From NCBI GenBank assembly GCA_030147525.1, contig JASBVF010000016.1, positions 124,001 through 188,000 of the forward strand: DNA of 64,000 nucleotides. Direction: 5' to 3'. Below the pieces are notes generated by a model. It searched no databases. It worked only from the letters and a program-made list of their open reading frames with translations, and was not told where the DNA came from. The stretch comes from Bacteroidota bacterium. GTDB taxonomy: Bacteria; Bacteroidota; Bacteroidia; Chitinophagales; Saprospiraceae. This document shows, one piece after another, positions 26,789-38,181 of the stretch; positions within the stretch are counted from its first letter, which is position 1, and each line of letters begins with the position of its first letter. The translations under genes and the position numbers were made by a program.

Positions 26789-26861
26789 TTTTTTTCACTG
26801 AAGCTCCGGGCAATGTCAAACAATCGCCGGCGTTAGTGGTGTTGTTGAGGCAAAAATAGCC

Positions 26862-26897
26862 AGCGGATACCCGTTTCGAGGGTATCCGCTAACTTTG
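26862..26897 (+). promoter_or_regulatory. Perfect 11-bp hairpin running into a -7 element (TAACTTTG)
   Basis: AGCGGATACCC (26862-26872) pairs with GGGTATCCGCT (26880-26890). The last T of the stem is the first base of TAACTTTG (26890-26897), a perfect TAnnTTTG box 17 bases before the next ATG. It may end the S9 transcript and start the next, or form an operator-like palindrome. Confidence 0.5.
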
Positions 26898-26913
26898 CCC
26901 TTAAATTTTTTTA

Positions 26914-27609
26914 ATGAAAAAACATTCGTTCCTATTCCTCCTGACCGTTGCTGTTTTTGTTTTTGAAACACAAGCCCAGACTATCAACGGCGTTCCTTTC
27001 CAATCCATCGAGCAGCGGCTGCTGGCGGACACTTCCATTTACACGGGTATTGCAAAACGTTTTCAGCAGGGTGACACATTGCTGACTGCCGATGAAATGA
27101 CGCTGCTTTATTACGGCAGTGTTCTCCGTAATCAATTCAACCCATACCAGGAAAACCGGGTGATCCAGGCAGGCAATTCACTTTCCCGCAGGGGCAAACA
27201 CGAAGATGCACTGCGGCTGTTCGACAACCTCCTTTCCAGGCAGCCGGCGAGCCTTTCAGGCTGGTTGGAAAAATCGTTTGCACTTTGGGAAGCCGGACAA
27301 CAGGAGGCTTCGGATAGCACCTACAGTCAGTTTCTGCGGCTATTGAAAGTGCCGATGAGCAGCGGAAGCGGGGAGTCGTTTGAGTCGGCCATCGTGGTGA
27401 GGATGATTGAAGATGAGGAGTTGATTTTGATCGAAAAAGGCTACGTAGCTACCGAACCGAAGCTCATTACCCGGCAGGGACAACGCTACCACATGGTGCC
27501 TTGCCTGAAAAAAGACGATGCCAACGTGCAGAAGAACTTTTATTTCAATGTGCATTTGCCATTTGAACACGGGGTACAGCAGTCGTTGAAGAGGAATCGG
27601 GGGAATTAA
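26914..27609 (+). CDS. DUF4919 family secreted protein
   Basis: 231 residues with a signal peptide (MKKHSFLFLLTVAVFVFETQAQ). A helical central part with TPR-like alternation (LSRRGKHEDALRLFDNLLSRQPASLSGWLEKSFALWEAGQQ) is followed by a beta-rich end containing GSGESFESAIVVRMIEDEELIL and FYFNVHLPFEHG. This matches DUF4919 of Bacteroidota, function unknown. It is probably periplasmic. It has its own promoter-like box upstream, and the next gene (MoxR) has another, so it looks monocistronic. Confidence 0.7.
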   Translation: MKKHSFLFLLTVAVFVFETQAQTINGVPFQSIEQRLLADTSIYTGIAKRFQQGDTLLTADEMTLLYYGSVLRNQFNPYQENRVIQAGNSLSRRGKHEDALRLFDNLLSRQPASLSGWLEKSFALWEAGQQEASDSTYSQFLRLLKVPMSSGSGESFESAIVVRMIEDEELILIEKGYVATEPKLITRQGQRYHMVPCLKKDDANVQKNFYFNVHLPFEHGVQQSLKRNRGN

Positions 27610-27664
27610 CGGCGGAGACCGAAGATTCAGTTAATTAGACTTCGTCGCTGTGCACCTTGTTGGC

Positions 27665-27672
27665 TATCTTTG
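27665..27672 (+). promoter_or_regulatory. Bacteroidota-type -7 element for moxR (TATCTTTG)
   Basis: Perfect TAnnTTTG box 52 bases before the MoxR start. Confidence 0.55.
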
Positions 27673-27723
27673 CCCGGCTACAGCTGTAATTACAAATTTC
27701 ACTAATCTACCAATTCACCAGAG

Positions 27724-28719
27724 ATGCACTCCATCGACATCGAAGCACTTAACCAGCAGATTTACCACGACAGTGCTTTTGTAGAACAACTGAATGCCGA
27801 AACCGGCAAAGTCATCGTCGGTCAGCGGCTCATGATTGAGCGGCTGATGATCGGGCTTTTGACCAAAGGCCACATCCTGCTCGAAGGCTTGCCAGGCCTG
27901 GCTAAAACACTGGCGATCAAAACGCTGTCGAATACCGTTCACGCCAAATTCCATAGGATTCAGTTCACACCCGATTTGCTGCCCGCCGACATCATCGGCA
28001 CGATGGTGTACAACCCGGCGACGACCAAATTTGCCGTGCACAAAGGCCCGATCTTCGCCAATTTCATTCTGGCGGACGAGATCAACCGGGCGCCGGCAAA
28101 GGTGCAGTCGGCCCTGCTGGAAGCCATGCAGGAGCGGCAGGTGACCATCGGTGGTGAAACATTTCATCTGGAGGAGCCTTTCCTCGTGCTGGCAACGCAA
28201 AACCCTATCGAGCAGGAGGGAACTTACCCCCTGCCGGAAGCGCAGACGGACCGTTTCATGCTGAAAGTGAAAGTCGGCTATCCTACGAAAGAAGACGAGC
28301 GTGAAATCATGCGCCGCAACCTGGGCGACGACAGCTTCGGAGAGGTGAAACCGATCGTTCAACCAGCAGACATTTTGCGGGCGAGAAAATCAGTGCGCAA
28401 AATTTACATGGATGAAAAAATCGAGCGCTACATCCTCGACATCGTGTTTGCGACCCGCAACCCGAAGGAATTCGGTTTGGGCAACCTCGAACCACTCATC
28501 AACTACGGCGGCTCGCCCCGTGCAAGTATCAACCTTGCACTGGCAGCTAAGGCATTGGCTTTCCTTAAACGTAGAGGATATGTCATTCCCGAGGACGTCC
28601 GGAATATTTGCCACGACGTCATGCGCCACCGGATAGGCCTGACCTACGAAGCTGAGGCTGAAAATATCACCCAGGAGGATATCATCAACAGGGTATTGAA
28701 CAAAGTGGAGGTGCCTTAG
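27724..28719 (+). CDS. MoxR-family AAA+ ATPase
   Basis: 331 residues. Walker A is EGLPGLAKTLAIK, Walker B and MoxR signature is ADEINRAPAKVQSALLEAMQE, and the sensor 1 region is ATQNPIEQEGTYPLPEAQTDRF. MoxR ATPases act as chaperones that activate or assemble metal-dependent or von Willebrand-type partner proteins, often beside DUF58 and VWA genes. None of those partners is in this window: the next gene faces the other way. So it either works with genes elsewhere or acts alone. Cytoplasmic. Confidence 0.9.
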   Translation: MHSIDIEALNQQIYHDSAFVEQLNAETGKVIVGQRLMIERLMIGLLTKGHILLEGLPGLAKTLAIKTLSNTVHAKFHRIQFTPDLLPADIIGTMVYNPATTKFAVHKGPIFANFILADEINRAPAKVQSALLEAMQERQVTIGGETFHLEEPFLVLATQNPIEQEGTYPLPEAQTDRFMLKVKVGYPTKEDEREIMRRNLGDDSFGEVKPIVQPADILRARKSVRKIYMDEKIERYILDIVFATRNPKEFGLGNLEPLINYGGSPRASINLALAAKALAFLKRRGYVIPEDVRNICHDVMRHRIGLTYEAEAENITQEDIINRVLNKVEVP

Positions 28720-28797
28720 TAGAAGCAGGCGAGTAGGCGAAAAAACTTCCTTTCGGGGAGGCTGTTTTTTTATGAAAATGAAAGGTTTCAGGTAAGC

Positions 28798-30174
28798 TCA
28801 AACTACCTTAGACACTTTGCCCCTTTTTACAAACTCGCCGTATCCCTTCTCAATCAGCACCTTACCGCCGTCTATAGCCACCTTACCACGCAGCAGCACC
28901 TTGTCGCATTTGCCGGTCAATTCCCAGCCTTCGTAGCTGGAATAGTCCACGTTCATGTGGTGGGTTTTGGCGGAAAGGGTGTGCTTCACGTTCGGGTCGA
29001 AGATGACGAGGTCGGCATCGGAACCGGGAGCGAGACTGCCTTTTTTCGGGTACATGCCGAAGATTTTTGCCGGGTTGGTCGAGGTCACTTCCACGTATTT
29101 ATTCGGGCTGATGCGGCCCTTCGCTACGCCTTCTGACCAGAGCAGTTCCATGCGGTTTTCGATGGCGGGGTGGCCGTTCGGGATTTTTGAAAAATCGTCC
29201 TTGCCCATCATTTTTTGCTCCCAGCGAAAGGGGCAGTGGTCGGTGGCGACGATTTGCACCAGGCCCTGGTTGATGCCCGCCCACAGCGTTTCCTGGTCTT
29301 TTTGCTTGCGCAATGGCGGACTCATCACCCACTTATGCCCGTCTTCCCGCTCGTAGAGCGAGGCGTCGAGCAGCAGGTACTGGATGCAGGTTTCAACAAA
29401 AATCTTCTGGTTACGGCGGGTGGCGTTGCGTACGGCGTTGAGCGCCCCTTCGCAGGTCAGGTGAACGATGTAGGCAGGCACGTCCGTGTAGTCCGCCATG
29501 TCGGAGAAGCGGCCGGACGCTTCAGCCTCAGTGACTTCGGGTTGGGAAAGCCAGTGGTAGAGCGGCGAGAGCTTGCCCTCGCTTTTGTGCTTCGCAATGA
29601 GTTTGTCAATCATGTCGCCGTTCGTGGCATGGACGGTGACCATGCCGCCCTGTTTTTTCACCTCGAACATCAGCTCCACCATTTGCCCGTCGTCAATCAT
29701 CAGGGCGCCTTTGTACGCCATGAAAGTTTTGAAGGAGGTGATGCCGGTTTCCACCATTTCCCGGATTTCCTTTTTGGTGTTTTCGTTGAAATCCGTCACC
29801 GCCATATGGAAGGAATAATCGCCGTAACAATTCCCGTCGGAACGTCCCTGCCATGCTTCAAGGGCATGGCGGAGCGACTTGCCCTGCGTTTGCAAAATAA
29901 AATCAATCACCATCGTAGTGCCGCCGTGCAGGGCAGCGAGCGTACCGGTTTCGTAGCTGTCGCTCGACCAGGTGCCCATGAACGGCATTTGCAGGTGCAC
30001 GTGCGGGTCGATGCCGCCGGGGAAGACTACCTTGCCGGTGGCGTCGATGGTTTGGTCGGCTTTGACGTCGAGTTCAGCGCCGACGCTGTGAATGGTTTCA
30101 CCTTCGATGAAAATATCGCCGTGGAAGTCACTGTCGGCGGTGATGATTCTGGCATTTTTGATGAGGAGGGACAT
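28798..30174 (-). CDS. hydA: Dihydropyrimidinase
   Basis: 458 residues, cyclic amidohydrolase family. Metal-site segments are GGIDPHVHLQMPFMG (first two His), TSFKTFMAYKG (the Lys that is carbamylated), VHATNGD and VHLTCEGAL (His), and TDHCPF (Asp). It opens dihydrouracil or dihydrothymine to the N-carbamoyl-beta-amino acid, the second step of reductive pyrimidine breakdown, between PreTA and the ureidopropionase. Hydantoinase and allantoinase are relatives; the surrounding pathway genes support dihydropyrimidinase. It is followed upstream on the same strand by the permease gene (91 bases). Confidence 0.9.
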   Translation of the reverse strand: MSLLIKNARIITADSDFHGDIFIEGETIHSVGAELDVKADQTIDATGKVVFPGGIDPHVHLQMPFMGTWSSDSYETGTLAALHGGTTMVIDFILQTQGKSLRHALEAWQGRSDGNCYGDYSFHMAVTDFNENTKKEIREMVETGITSFKTFMAYKGALMIDDGQMVELMFEVKKQGGMVTVHATNGDMIDKLIAKHKSEGKLSPLYHWLSQPEVTEAEASGRFSDMADYTDVPAYIVHLTCEGALNAVRNATRRNQKIFVETCIQYLLLDASLYEREDGHKWVMSPPLRKQKDQETLWAGINQGLVQIVATDHCPFRWEQKMMGKDDFSKIPNGHPAIENRMELLWSEGVAKGRISPNKYVEVTSTNPAKIFGMYPKKGSLAPGSDADLVIFDPNVKHTLSAKTHHMNVDYSSYEGWELTGKCDKVLLRGKVAIDGGKVLIEKGYGEFVKRGKVSKVV

Positions 30175-30264
30175 GGCTGGATTTATTTTAAAAACGTGAA
30201 ATAGCCGGTTAATTTGGGTAAAATTTTCTTCGAAAACAAATTTCCTGCGGCTGCTTTGCCAGCT

Positions 30265-31722
<1,458 letters not shown>

Positions 31723-31748
31723 TGGTTGGCGATTCGTTTTTCTTTATG

Positions 31749-31814
31749 AACGCAGAGGCGCTTAGACGCAGAGTTTTTGAAAATAAGATCTCTGCGTCTC
31801 AGCGCCTCTGCGTT
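31749..31814. terminator. 25-bp hairpin between the aminotransferase and the NCS1 gene
   Basis: Arms 31749-31773 and 31790-31814 pair at 24 of 25 positions (words AACGCAGAGGCGCT and GACGCAGAG), with a loop of 16 bases. It sits in the gap of a minus-strand gene series and could stop or attenuate transcription or stabilise RNA ends. Confidence 0.65.
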
Positions 31815-31824
31815 TATTTTAATA

Positions 31825-33144
31825 CTAAATCTTCACTTTCTGAAACGCCTTATCCAGCAAATCCAACGCTACCACCACATCCTCCTCTGTCGCCGTCATG
31901 GGCGGGGTGATGCGGATGACGTTGCCGTTCAGGCCGCCCTTGCCGATGAGCAGCCCCAGTTCACGGGTCGCTTCGAAAAGCTGGGCGGTGGCTTGCGGCG
32001 AAGGCTCCTTGCTCGTGCGGTCTTTCACCAATTCCAGTCCCTGCATCAGGCCCATGCCACGCACCTCGCCGATGACGAGGTATTTTTCCTGCAATTTCTC
32101 CAGACCGCTGCGCAGCAGCTTGCCCACTTTGGCGACGTGCTGCGGGTCTGCTTCTTCTTCCAGAACAGAAATGGTAGCGAGCGAAGCAGCGCATGCGACC
32201 GGGTTGCCGCCGAACGTGCTGATGGTTAAACCGGCGCCACGGGTGCTTTCGGCGACCTCCGGGGTGGCGATGCAGTTGCCGAGCGGGAAGCCGTTGGCGA
32301 TGCTTTTTGCCATTGTCATAATGTCGGGTTCCACACCCCAGTGTTCGATGCCGAACCACTTGTCGCCGGTGCGCCCGAAGCCCGTCTGCACCTCGTCAGC
32401 GATGAACAGGCCGCCGTAGTGTTTGATGATTTCACTCACGATTTTGAAATACTCCGGTGGCGGGGTGATGAAACCGCCCACACCCTGAATCGGCTCCGCA
32501 ATGAAGGCGGCGATTTTGCCGGAGGTGGTGGTTTTGATGGTGTCTTCGATGTCCTGCGCACAAGCGACGCCGCAGCTTGGGTAGGTCATCTTTAGCGGGC
32601 AGCGGAAGCAGTAGGGGTTCAGCGCATGTTTTATGCCAGCGATGTGCGTACCGCCAATGCGCCAGGTATGCTGCCCGGTGAGGCTCATGCCGATGGCGGA
32701 ACGCCCGCTGTAGCCGTGCCGCAGGGCGATGATTTCCTGCCTGCCGGTGTGCAATTGCGCCAGGAAAACGGCGGTCTCGTCCGCATCGGTGCCGGAGGGC
32801 GTGAAGTAGGACATCTGGAGTTTACCGGGCGCCAGCGCTGCTATTTTTTCAGCCAAATCCACGTGCGCCTCGTTGGGGTACAGCGTGGAGGAGTGGATGA
32901 GTTTTTCGGTTTGCTCCTGCACGGCCTGGTTCACCTCCGGGCGGTTGTGGCCGACGCTGGTAGTGAGAATGCCACCGAAGAAATCGAGGTATTTTTTGCC
33001 TTCCACGTCCCAGACGTACATGCCGTCGCCCCGCTCCAGCGGTAGCGGCTCGGTGTAGTACAGCAGGTGGTTGGGCATCAGGTACTTCTGCTGTTTGTCG
33101 AGGATTTCGGTGGTTTTGGATTGTGTGGTGGATTCGGTATGCAT
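31825..33144 (-). CDS. Class III PLP aminotransferase, probable beta-alanine aminotransferase
   Basis: 439 residues, aspartate-aminotransferase-fold class III family. Signatures are YVWDVEGKKYLDFFGG at the start, FTPSGTDADETAV, IADEVQTGFGRTGDKWFG, and the PLP lysine in DIMTMAKSIANGFPLG (about residue 276). It resembles AGXT2/beta-alanine-pyruvate aminotransferases. In the pathway here it would turn beta-alanine (or beta-aminoisobutyrate) into malonate (or methylmalonate) semialdehyde. The amino acceptor (pyruvate, glyoxylate or 2-oxoglutarate) cannot be read from sequence. Cytoplasmic. Confidence 0.85.
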   Translation of the reverse strand: MHTESTTQSKTTEILDKQQKYLMPNHLLYYTEPLPLERGDGMYVWDVEGKKYLDFFGGILTTSVGHNRPEVNQAVQEQTEKLIHSSTLYPNEAHVDLAEKIAALAPGKLQMSYFTPSGTDADETAVFLAQLHTGRQEIIALRHGYSGRSAIGMSLTGQHTWRIGGTHIAGIKHALNPYCFRCPLKMTYPSCGVACAQDIEDTIKTTTSGKIAAFIAEPIQGVGGFITPPPEYFKIVSEIIKHYGGLFIADEVQTGFGRTGDKWFGIEHWGVEPDIMTMAKSIANGFPLGNCIATPEVAESTRGAGLTISTFGGNPVACAASLATISVLEEEADPQHVAKVGKLLRSGLEKLQEKYLVIGEVRGMGLMQGLELVKDRTSKEPSPQATAQLFEATRELGLLIGKGGLNGNVIRITPPMTATEEDVVVALDLLDKAFQKVKI

Positions 33145-33283
33145 GATATTTCGTTTGATGCGCCAGCCTACCGGCAGGCAAGGTTTGAATAGTTAGGGAT
33201 TGTTGAGGTTGCCGGGCTTAAAATTATTTCATATTTGAATATGATTAGAAAAAAATATTCAGGCATTATGAGTGGCAAAAATT

Positions 33284-36265
33284 TCAGTCAGCGCTTTTTA
33301 TCAGCTTTGCGTAGTATTTCCCACCCCCTTCACTGGTAACGAGTACAATGTACAAACCATCCGGCCATCCCTCCGTTGAAATTTCCAAACTGTGTTTTCC
33401 GGCTGCAAACATTTCATCATCAGCCACCGAGGCATGAAGGCGTCCAACCGCATCGGATATTTTAATATTTAACCGGGTGGATTGGAGAAGGTTGAAATCG
33501 ATGAAAAACTCCCCGCCCGTTGGGTTGGGAAATACATTCAACCCAATCACCCCAGTCTGTTTTTCTGTTGCACTTGACACTATATAATAATCCCAACACA
33601 CTACATTGACGCACCCAAACGCAGTCGTATCATACGTGCAAAATGAAGTATCCGAATAAAGTGCATAGCCATTAACCATGTACCCATAAGGAAACAGCCC
33701 CCAGCCAGTCAAATAATATTGTTCGTGGACTGTTATGGTAGCGTTGACCACACTGTCGCAGCCGTACTGGTTTTGAAAAATAACCTGCTCGGTGAAGGTA
33801 CCTTCGTCGTTGTACACCGTGCCTGTGAGGGGGCTGGGTTCGCCTTCGCACAGCGAGATTTCCACACTATCCGATGAAACAGGCAACACGGAAACGTGAA
33901 AAATCAAAACGCTGTCGCCCATCAGGGCTGCAAGCGTATCAGTCAAGGTCGTATCTACAAAAACCTGTTGGCCGACAATCGCATCACCTGCGCAGATTGC
34001 TGTGTCTATTTCGTTGAAAACCAACGAGTTGAAAGTATTATGGAATACCGTATTGGTCAAAATCGCCTCGTTGAAATCGAAATAAATGCCAGCTGAATTT
34101 TCGATGAGGGAATAGTTCGGGATGCCATACCGTGGCTTAATTTCAAACTGGACAAATCCATGCGAAGCCGCTTCGTTCACGTTGCTGTCGGGCAGCATGA
34201 TGTCGTCGAAAATGAATTTCAGGACGCCACCGTTCAGGATTTCCCAAGTGTAAGGATGGCTTGCCGGGCCGGGCTGCACCGTTGCCAGGTCGAGGAAGGC
34301 GGAGATGGTGTCCCGGATGACCACCCGGAAGGCGGTGTCAGTACCCGTATTTTGAAAATCAACGAGATAGGCAATGGTCGAATCTGCTGGCAACCAATGG
34401 TTTGTACCTTCGCCGGGCGGGAAGGCGGACTTTTGGTTCGGGTCAAACGAATTGGTGGCAATCCGGCATATTTCGGTGAAAAATGGAGAGCCCGTGACGG
34501 CTGCGGAGCAGATGGTATCGGGAAGTGCATGTGCCTGCATGCACACCTCGTCCCCAATTTCCACGTCGCATCCTACATCGAAGTAAACAAAAAACTGGAC
34601 AGTCTCGCCCGCTCCCAAATCGCCAATTTCAAAAACCAGCTCATTACCCGATTGACTGACAATGGGTGCAGTGGCTGATACAAATTCCAAATCGCCCGGA
34701 AAGGTCAGCCGCAAGGAGGCATTGGCGGCGGTGGCTGTGCCAAAATTGCCGCAACTGACCGTACAGGTAGTCGCTATGCAGGGTCTGACCCTTTGCAGCG
34801 TGAGTTGGGGCTTCATCAAAGGGCACTCGTGCAGTACCTGCACAGGGACCAACACCGTATCTGCCACCAAGGTGTCAGTCAACGTGAGGGGGAAGGTGTC
34901 TTGGCAAAGCTGCACGTAGGGGTTGGCTGGCGAGAAAACGAGACTGGCGTTGCCACCCACAACTGGGATGGTGAAATACCCCGCACTGCCCGGCTGCCCA
35001 TATTGAATCCCAAGGTCGTTGACGACGGTGTAGGAAGCCAGCGGCGCAGTTTGTTCGGCAGTGTCGAACTGGCAATTCATGTTTTCATCAACAAAAACCT
35101 GCCCGTAGGCCGTGCCGAAAAAAAGGCATCCAATGGAATCGGTCGCCAGCAGGAACACCTTATTCTGCGGGGTTTTCCCGGTCATCACAAACTGTCCCTG
35201 TGAATTTTGGAGGCCGTCCTGAACGGTCAACTGGCCAGGGAAAGATTTTTCCCAGACCAAATCGCCATTGTTGTCAATCATCCTCAACTCAATCCGGCTC
35301 TGCGGCAACAGAAAATGGTAAAACTGTCTGACAAGGAGGATTTGGTCGTCCTGGGTCGGTATCTGAATCTGTGGCGGGAATGCAATCGGGGACTGCGGTA
35401 CGCCAGCGCTTCCGGCGTAGGTATCGAAAACTACCGAACCATCCGCATTTCTTTTCTGCAATTCGAAGTCGGTAGAGGAAGTGGAAATGTAAGTGTGTCT
35501 GTTCAAAAAACTGACACTGCCATTCGGGGCAATGCGGATGTCAAAAAGGGTTTCACCACTTTGGGTGCTGCCGGAGCCAAAGCCCTCCTGCCAGACCTTG
35601 TTGCCATCGCTGTCCAGTTTTAACAAGCCACATAGGTTATGATTAGAGGTGAATACTTGCGGGTGTCTGAAATATACGAGCGGCGTTCCGTCAGGATAGA
35701 AAAATACCTCGTTGATGGAGAGGTGGTAGCTGGCATTTTGCAGGTGCTAATTGAAGGAAATCAAATTGCCCAAAGCATCGGTTTTCAGGGCGTAAAGGTA
35801 GTACGACGAGTTGATGCCTGCCGCAAAAAAGGTGTGGAGGCCAATGGCCATCAGTTCCCCATTGGGCAGTTCCAATACCGTATGGGGCGGCCCTTGGGGT
35901 TTCAGTCTGGGATAAATCATCGCCCAAACCGTGTCCCCATCCGGTGTTTTTTTGACGAGCGTGACATCGCTTTCAAAATCAGGGGCGGGGTTTTGCGTCG
36001 TTCCGCCGGCCAGGTAATTTCCATCGGACAATTGCAAACCGGGCATGGCAGGTGGCTGAACCGGATTGGCCTGGACGAAATCACCGTCCTGGTCAACCAA
36101 CATTTCGTTCTGTCCAGCGATGCGGTAGCCGCCGGGGATTTCTTCCACCTTGCCGTTGTTCCCTCCGGGGAAATCATACACCTTTAGCCAACCTTGTGCA
36201 TGGCCGGAATAGGCCGCAATGGCAATCAGCAGGATGAGTATCGGGCGAAAAACTTGTTGGTCCAT
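33284..36265 (-). pseudogene. T9SS-sorted surface protein split by one in-frame amber codon
   Basis: The N-terminal piece starts at ATG 36265 with a signal peptide (FRPILILLIAIAAYSGHAQ) and beta-propeller-like repeats (YDFPGGNNGKVEEIPGGYRIAGQ in two parts). It stops at TAG 35747-35749. The same frame then runs on without stop through 35746-35627 (HLQNASYHLSINEV..., 40 codons) into the C-terminal 780-codon part. That part has more repeats, an SdrD-like insert, a DUF7619/DUF11-type domain (NTGTDTAFRVVIRDTISAFLDL) and a type A T9SS sorting domain (LNVFPNPTGGEFFIDF ... GLYIVLVTSEGG). The whole would be about 993 residues. Either a nonsense mutation (for example CAG to TAG), a sequencing error, or read-through. 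Confidence 0.8.
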
Positions 36266-36340
36266 ACCGTCAGTGTTTGATTATTTTTTTTGAAAACGAG
36301 TGGCCTTCTGTTTGGAAATGTGAAGATAAATGCCTGGCGG

Positions 36341-36480
36341 TCAACCTCTTTCCTCCACTTTTATTTGCTGTTTCCCTTTTTGAAAAAACTCATTTTTCGA
36401 AACAACGGCCACCTGCCTGCCGAGTAAGTCCACCACCTCGATGCTCAACTCGCCCAATCCTTCCACGCCTTCGGGTCCCA
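36341..36480 (-). pseudogene. Orphan fragment of a T9SS C-terminal sorting domain
   Basis: In a frame different from mmsA, and overlapping its last codons, the minus strand reads GELSIEVVDLLGRQVAVVS then KNEFFQKGKQQIKVEERG and a stop at 36341-36343. SIEVVDLLGRQV is the middle strand of type A sorting domains; the final G-x-Y-x strand is missing. It looks like the remnant of a neighbouring T9SS cargo gene truncated by rearrangement. Confidence 0.45.
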
Positions 36481-37914
36481 CTTCGTCGTCCGTTTTTTTA
36501 GCTTGGTCCAGAAGGCGATGGAGCTTTTACCGGTGATGTCGCCCACGCCGAAGCGGCTCTCATTCCAGCCGCCAAAGCTGAACGGTTCACGGGGCACCGG
36601 CACGCCGATGTTCACGCCGACCATGCCTGCGCTCACCCGCTCCATCACGTAGTTGGCCATGCCGCCGCTTTCGGTGAAAACGGAGGAGGCGTTACCGTAA
36701 TTCGAGCTGTTTTCGATGCGGATGGCCTCGTCCACGTCGTTCGTGCGCATGATGGCGAGCACGGGGCCGAAGACTTCCTCTTTGGCGATGGCCATGTCCG
36801 GCGTCACGTTGTCGATGACGGTGGGGCCGACATAAAAGCCGCCTTCCTTGCCGGGTACGGAGGCGTTCCTGCCGTCCACCAGCACACGGGCACCAGCGGC
36901 TTCGGCTTCGGCGATGTAGCGTTCGATGCGCTCTTTTGCTTCTTTTGAAATGACCGAACCGAGGTTTTTCCCTGGTACTATTTTTTTCGATTCTTCGCAA
37001 ATCTGCTGCACGATGTGGTCAATTTTACCCACCCCGACCATGGCGGAAGCGGCCATGCAACGCTGCCCGGCGCAGCCCGACATGGAGGCGGCGATGTTGG
37101 CGGCAGAGATTTCCGGGTTGGCATCTTCCAGCACGATGAGGTGGTTCTTGGCGCCGCCGAGGGCGAGGCAGCGTTTGAGGTTAGCGGTGGCCCGTTGGTA
37201 AACAATCTTCGCCACTTTGGTGGAACCGACGAACGACACCGCCTCGATATCCGGGTGGTCGCAGATGGCCTCCACGATTTCCCGGTCGCCGTTGACGATG
37301 TTGAAAACGCCGTCGGGCAGGCCGGCTTCTTTCAGTAGCTCCGCAATGCGCTGCGAACTGAGCGGCACCAGTTCGGATGGTTTTAAAATCATGCAGTTGC
37401 CAAGAGCGAGGGCGTTGGGAATCGTCCACAATGGCACCATGAATGGGAAGTTGAACGGGGCAATGCTCGCTACCACGCCCAGCGGCATGTGCGAGGTGCG
37501 GCACTCCACGCCTTTGCTTACTTCCTGGATTTCATCGTTGACCAACGTGGGCAGCGAGCAGGCAAACTCAGAGAGTTCCATGCCTTTAAGCACCTCGGCC
37601 TGTGCCTCGCCGAAGGTCTTGCCGTTTTCATGAGAAACGAGTGCGGAAAGTTCCTGCATGTTCGATTCGAGCAGATTTCGGAATTTATAAAAAACCTGCG
37701 TGCGCTCTTTCAGTGTCAGGGCTGACCAGGCGGGGAAGGCGGCCTGGGCAGCTTTGACAGCTTCGTCGAGATCACTTTTTGATGAAAGCGGAACGGAAGA
37801 AATTACTGTGCCGTCCAAGGGGCTGATGACGTCCATCGTGCGGCCATTGGCTTCCTGAAAATTTCCCTTGATATAGTTTTTAACTGGTGGATAGGTTTCG
37901 AGTATTGCTTGCAT
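36445..37914 (-). CDS. mmsA: (Methyl)malonate-semialdehyde dehydrogenase, CoA-acylating
   Basis: 489 residues. The typical start YPPVKNYIKGNFQEANGRTMDVISPLDG is followed by VASIAPFNFPFMVPLWTIPNALALGNC and by the catalytic Cys in SGCAGQRCMA (about residue 285). The Arg next to it and the C-terminal WTKLKKRTTKWD are MmsA features. The enzyme turns malonate semialdehyde into acetyl-CoA (or methylmalonate semialdehyde into propionyl-CoA) with NAD+ and CoA, releasing CO2. It thus closes the pyrimidine route after the aminotransferase; it also serves valine breakdown. Cytoplasmic. Confidence 0.9.
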   Translation of the reverse strand: MQAILETYPPVKNYIKGNFQEANGRTMDVISPLDGTVISSVPLSSKSDLDEAVKAAQAAFPAWSALTLKERTQVFYKFRNLLESNMQELSALVSHENGKTFGEAQAEVLKGMELSEFACSLPTLVNDEIQEVSKGVECRTSHMPLGVVASIAPFNFPFMVPLWTIPNALALGNCMILKPSELVPLSSQRIAELLKEAGLPDGVFNIVNGDREIVEAICDHPDIEAVSFVGSTKVAKIVYQRATANLKRCLALGGAKNHLIVLEDANPEISAANIAASMSGCAGQRCMAASAMVGVGKIDHIVQQICEESKKIVPGKNLGSVISKEAKERIERYIAEAEAAGARVLVDGRNASVPGKEGGFYVGPTVIDNVTPDMAIAKEEVFGPVLAIMRTNDVDEAIRIENSSNYGNASSVFTESGGMANYVMERVSAGMVGVNIGVPVPREPFSFGGWNESRFGVGDITGKSSIAFWTKLKKRTTKWDPKAWKDWAS

Positions 37915-38087
37915 GAGGCTGGAATATTAGCTCATCCAAGAGTTCGGGCCAATGCTGCGAATCCCTGGATGTTCGGTTTTGAAATTATGAAATTGATCGG
38001 GCGATCAATTTTACGACAAATAATGATAAATGTAAAGGGAAGAGAAGAATTGAAAACGCCGGTGTAAAATGACCCGGGAGGGGATTT

Positions 38088-38137
38088 AAGCGTCGAGTGT
38101 CAAATCGGGATGCGCTGAATCAGCTGAGCTATGCGCC
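38088..38137 (-). pseudogene. tRNA remnant (5' half only)
   Basis: On the minus strand the sequence begins GGCGCATAGCTCAGCTGATT, the acceptor 5' strand and D arm of a tRNA like the complete tRNA-Val 45 bases upstream. It then runs into a poor anticodon arm (CCGATTTGACACTCG) and has no T arm or acceptor 3' strand. Non-functional; it lies just past the terminator of the intact gene. Confidence 0.6.
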
Positions 38138-38140
38138 AAT

Positions 38141-38173
38141 AAAAAAAGCCTCCATGGAATGTCCATGAAGGCT
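38141..38173 (-). terminator. Terminator after tRNA-Val
   Basis: On the minus strand AGCCTTCATGGA pairs with TCCATGGAGGCT (one G-T) around three bases and is followed by seven T. Confidence 0.8.
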
Positions 38174-38181
38174 AATTTTTG

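Noticed and set aside
27724-28719. MoxR as part of the pyrimidine cluster or of a MoxR-DUF58-VWA system
   Set aside because: No DUF58 or VWA gene is in the window and the pyrimidine genes nearby are on the opposite strand.
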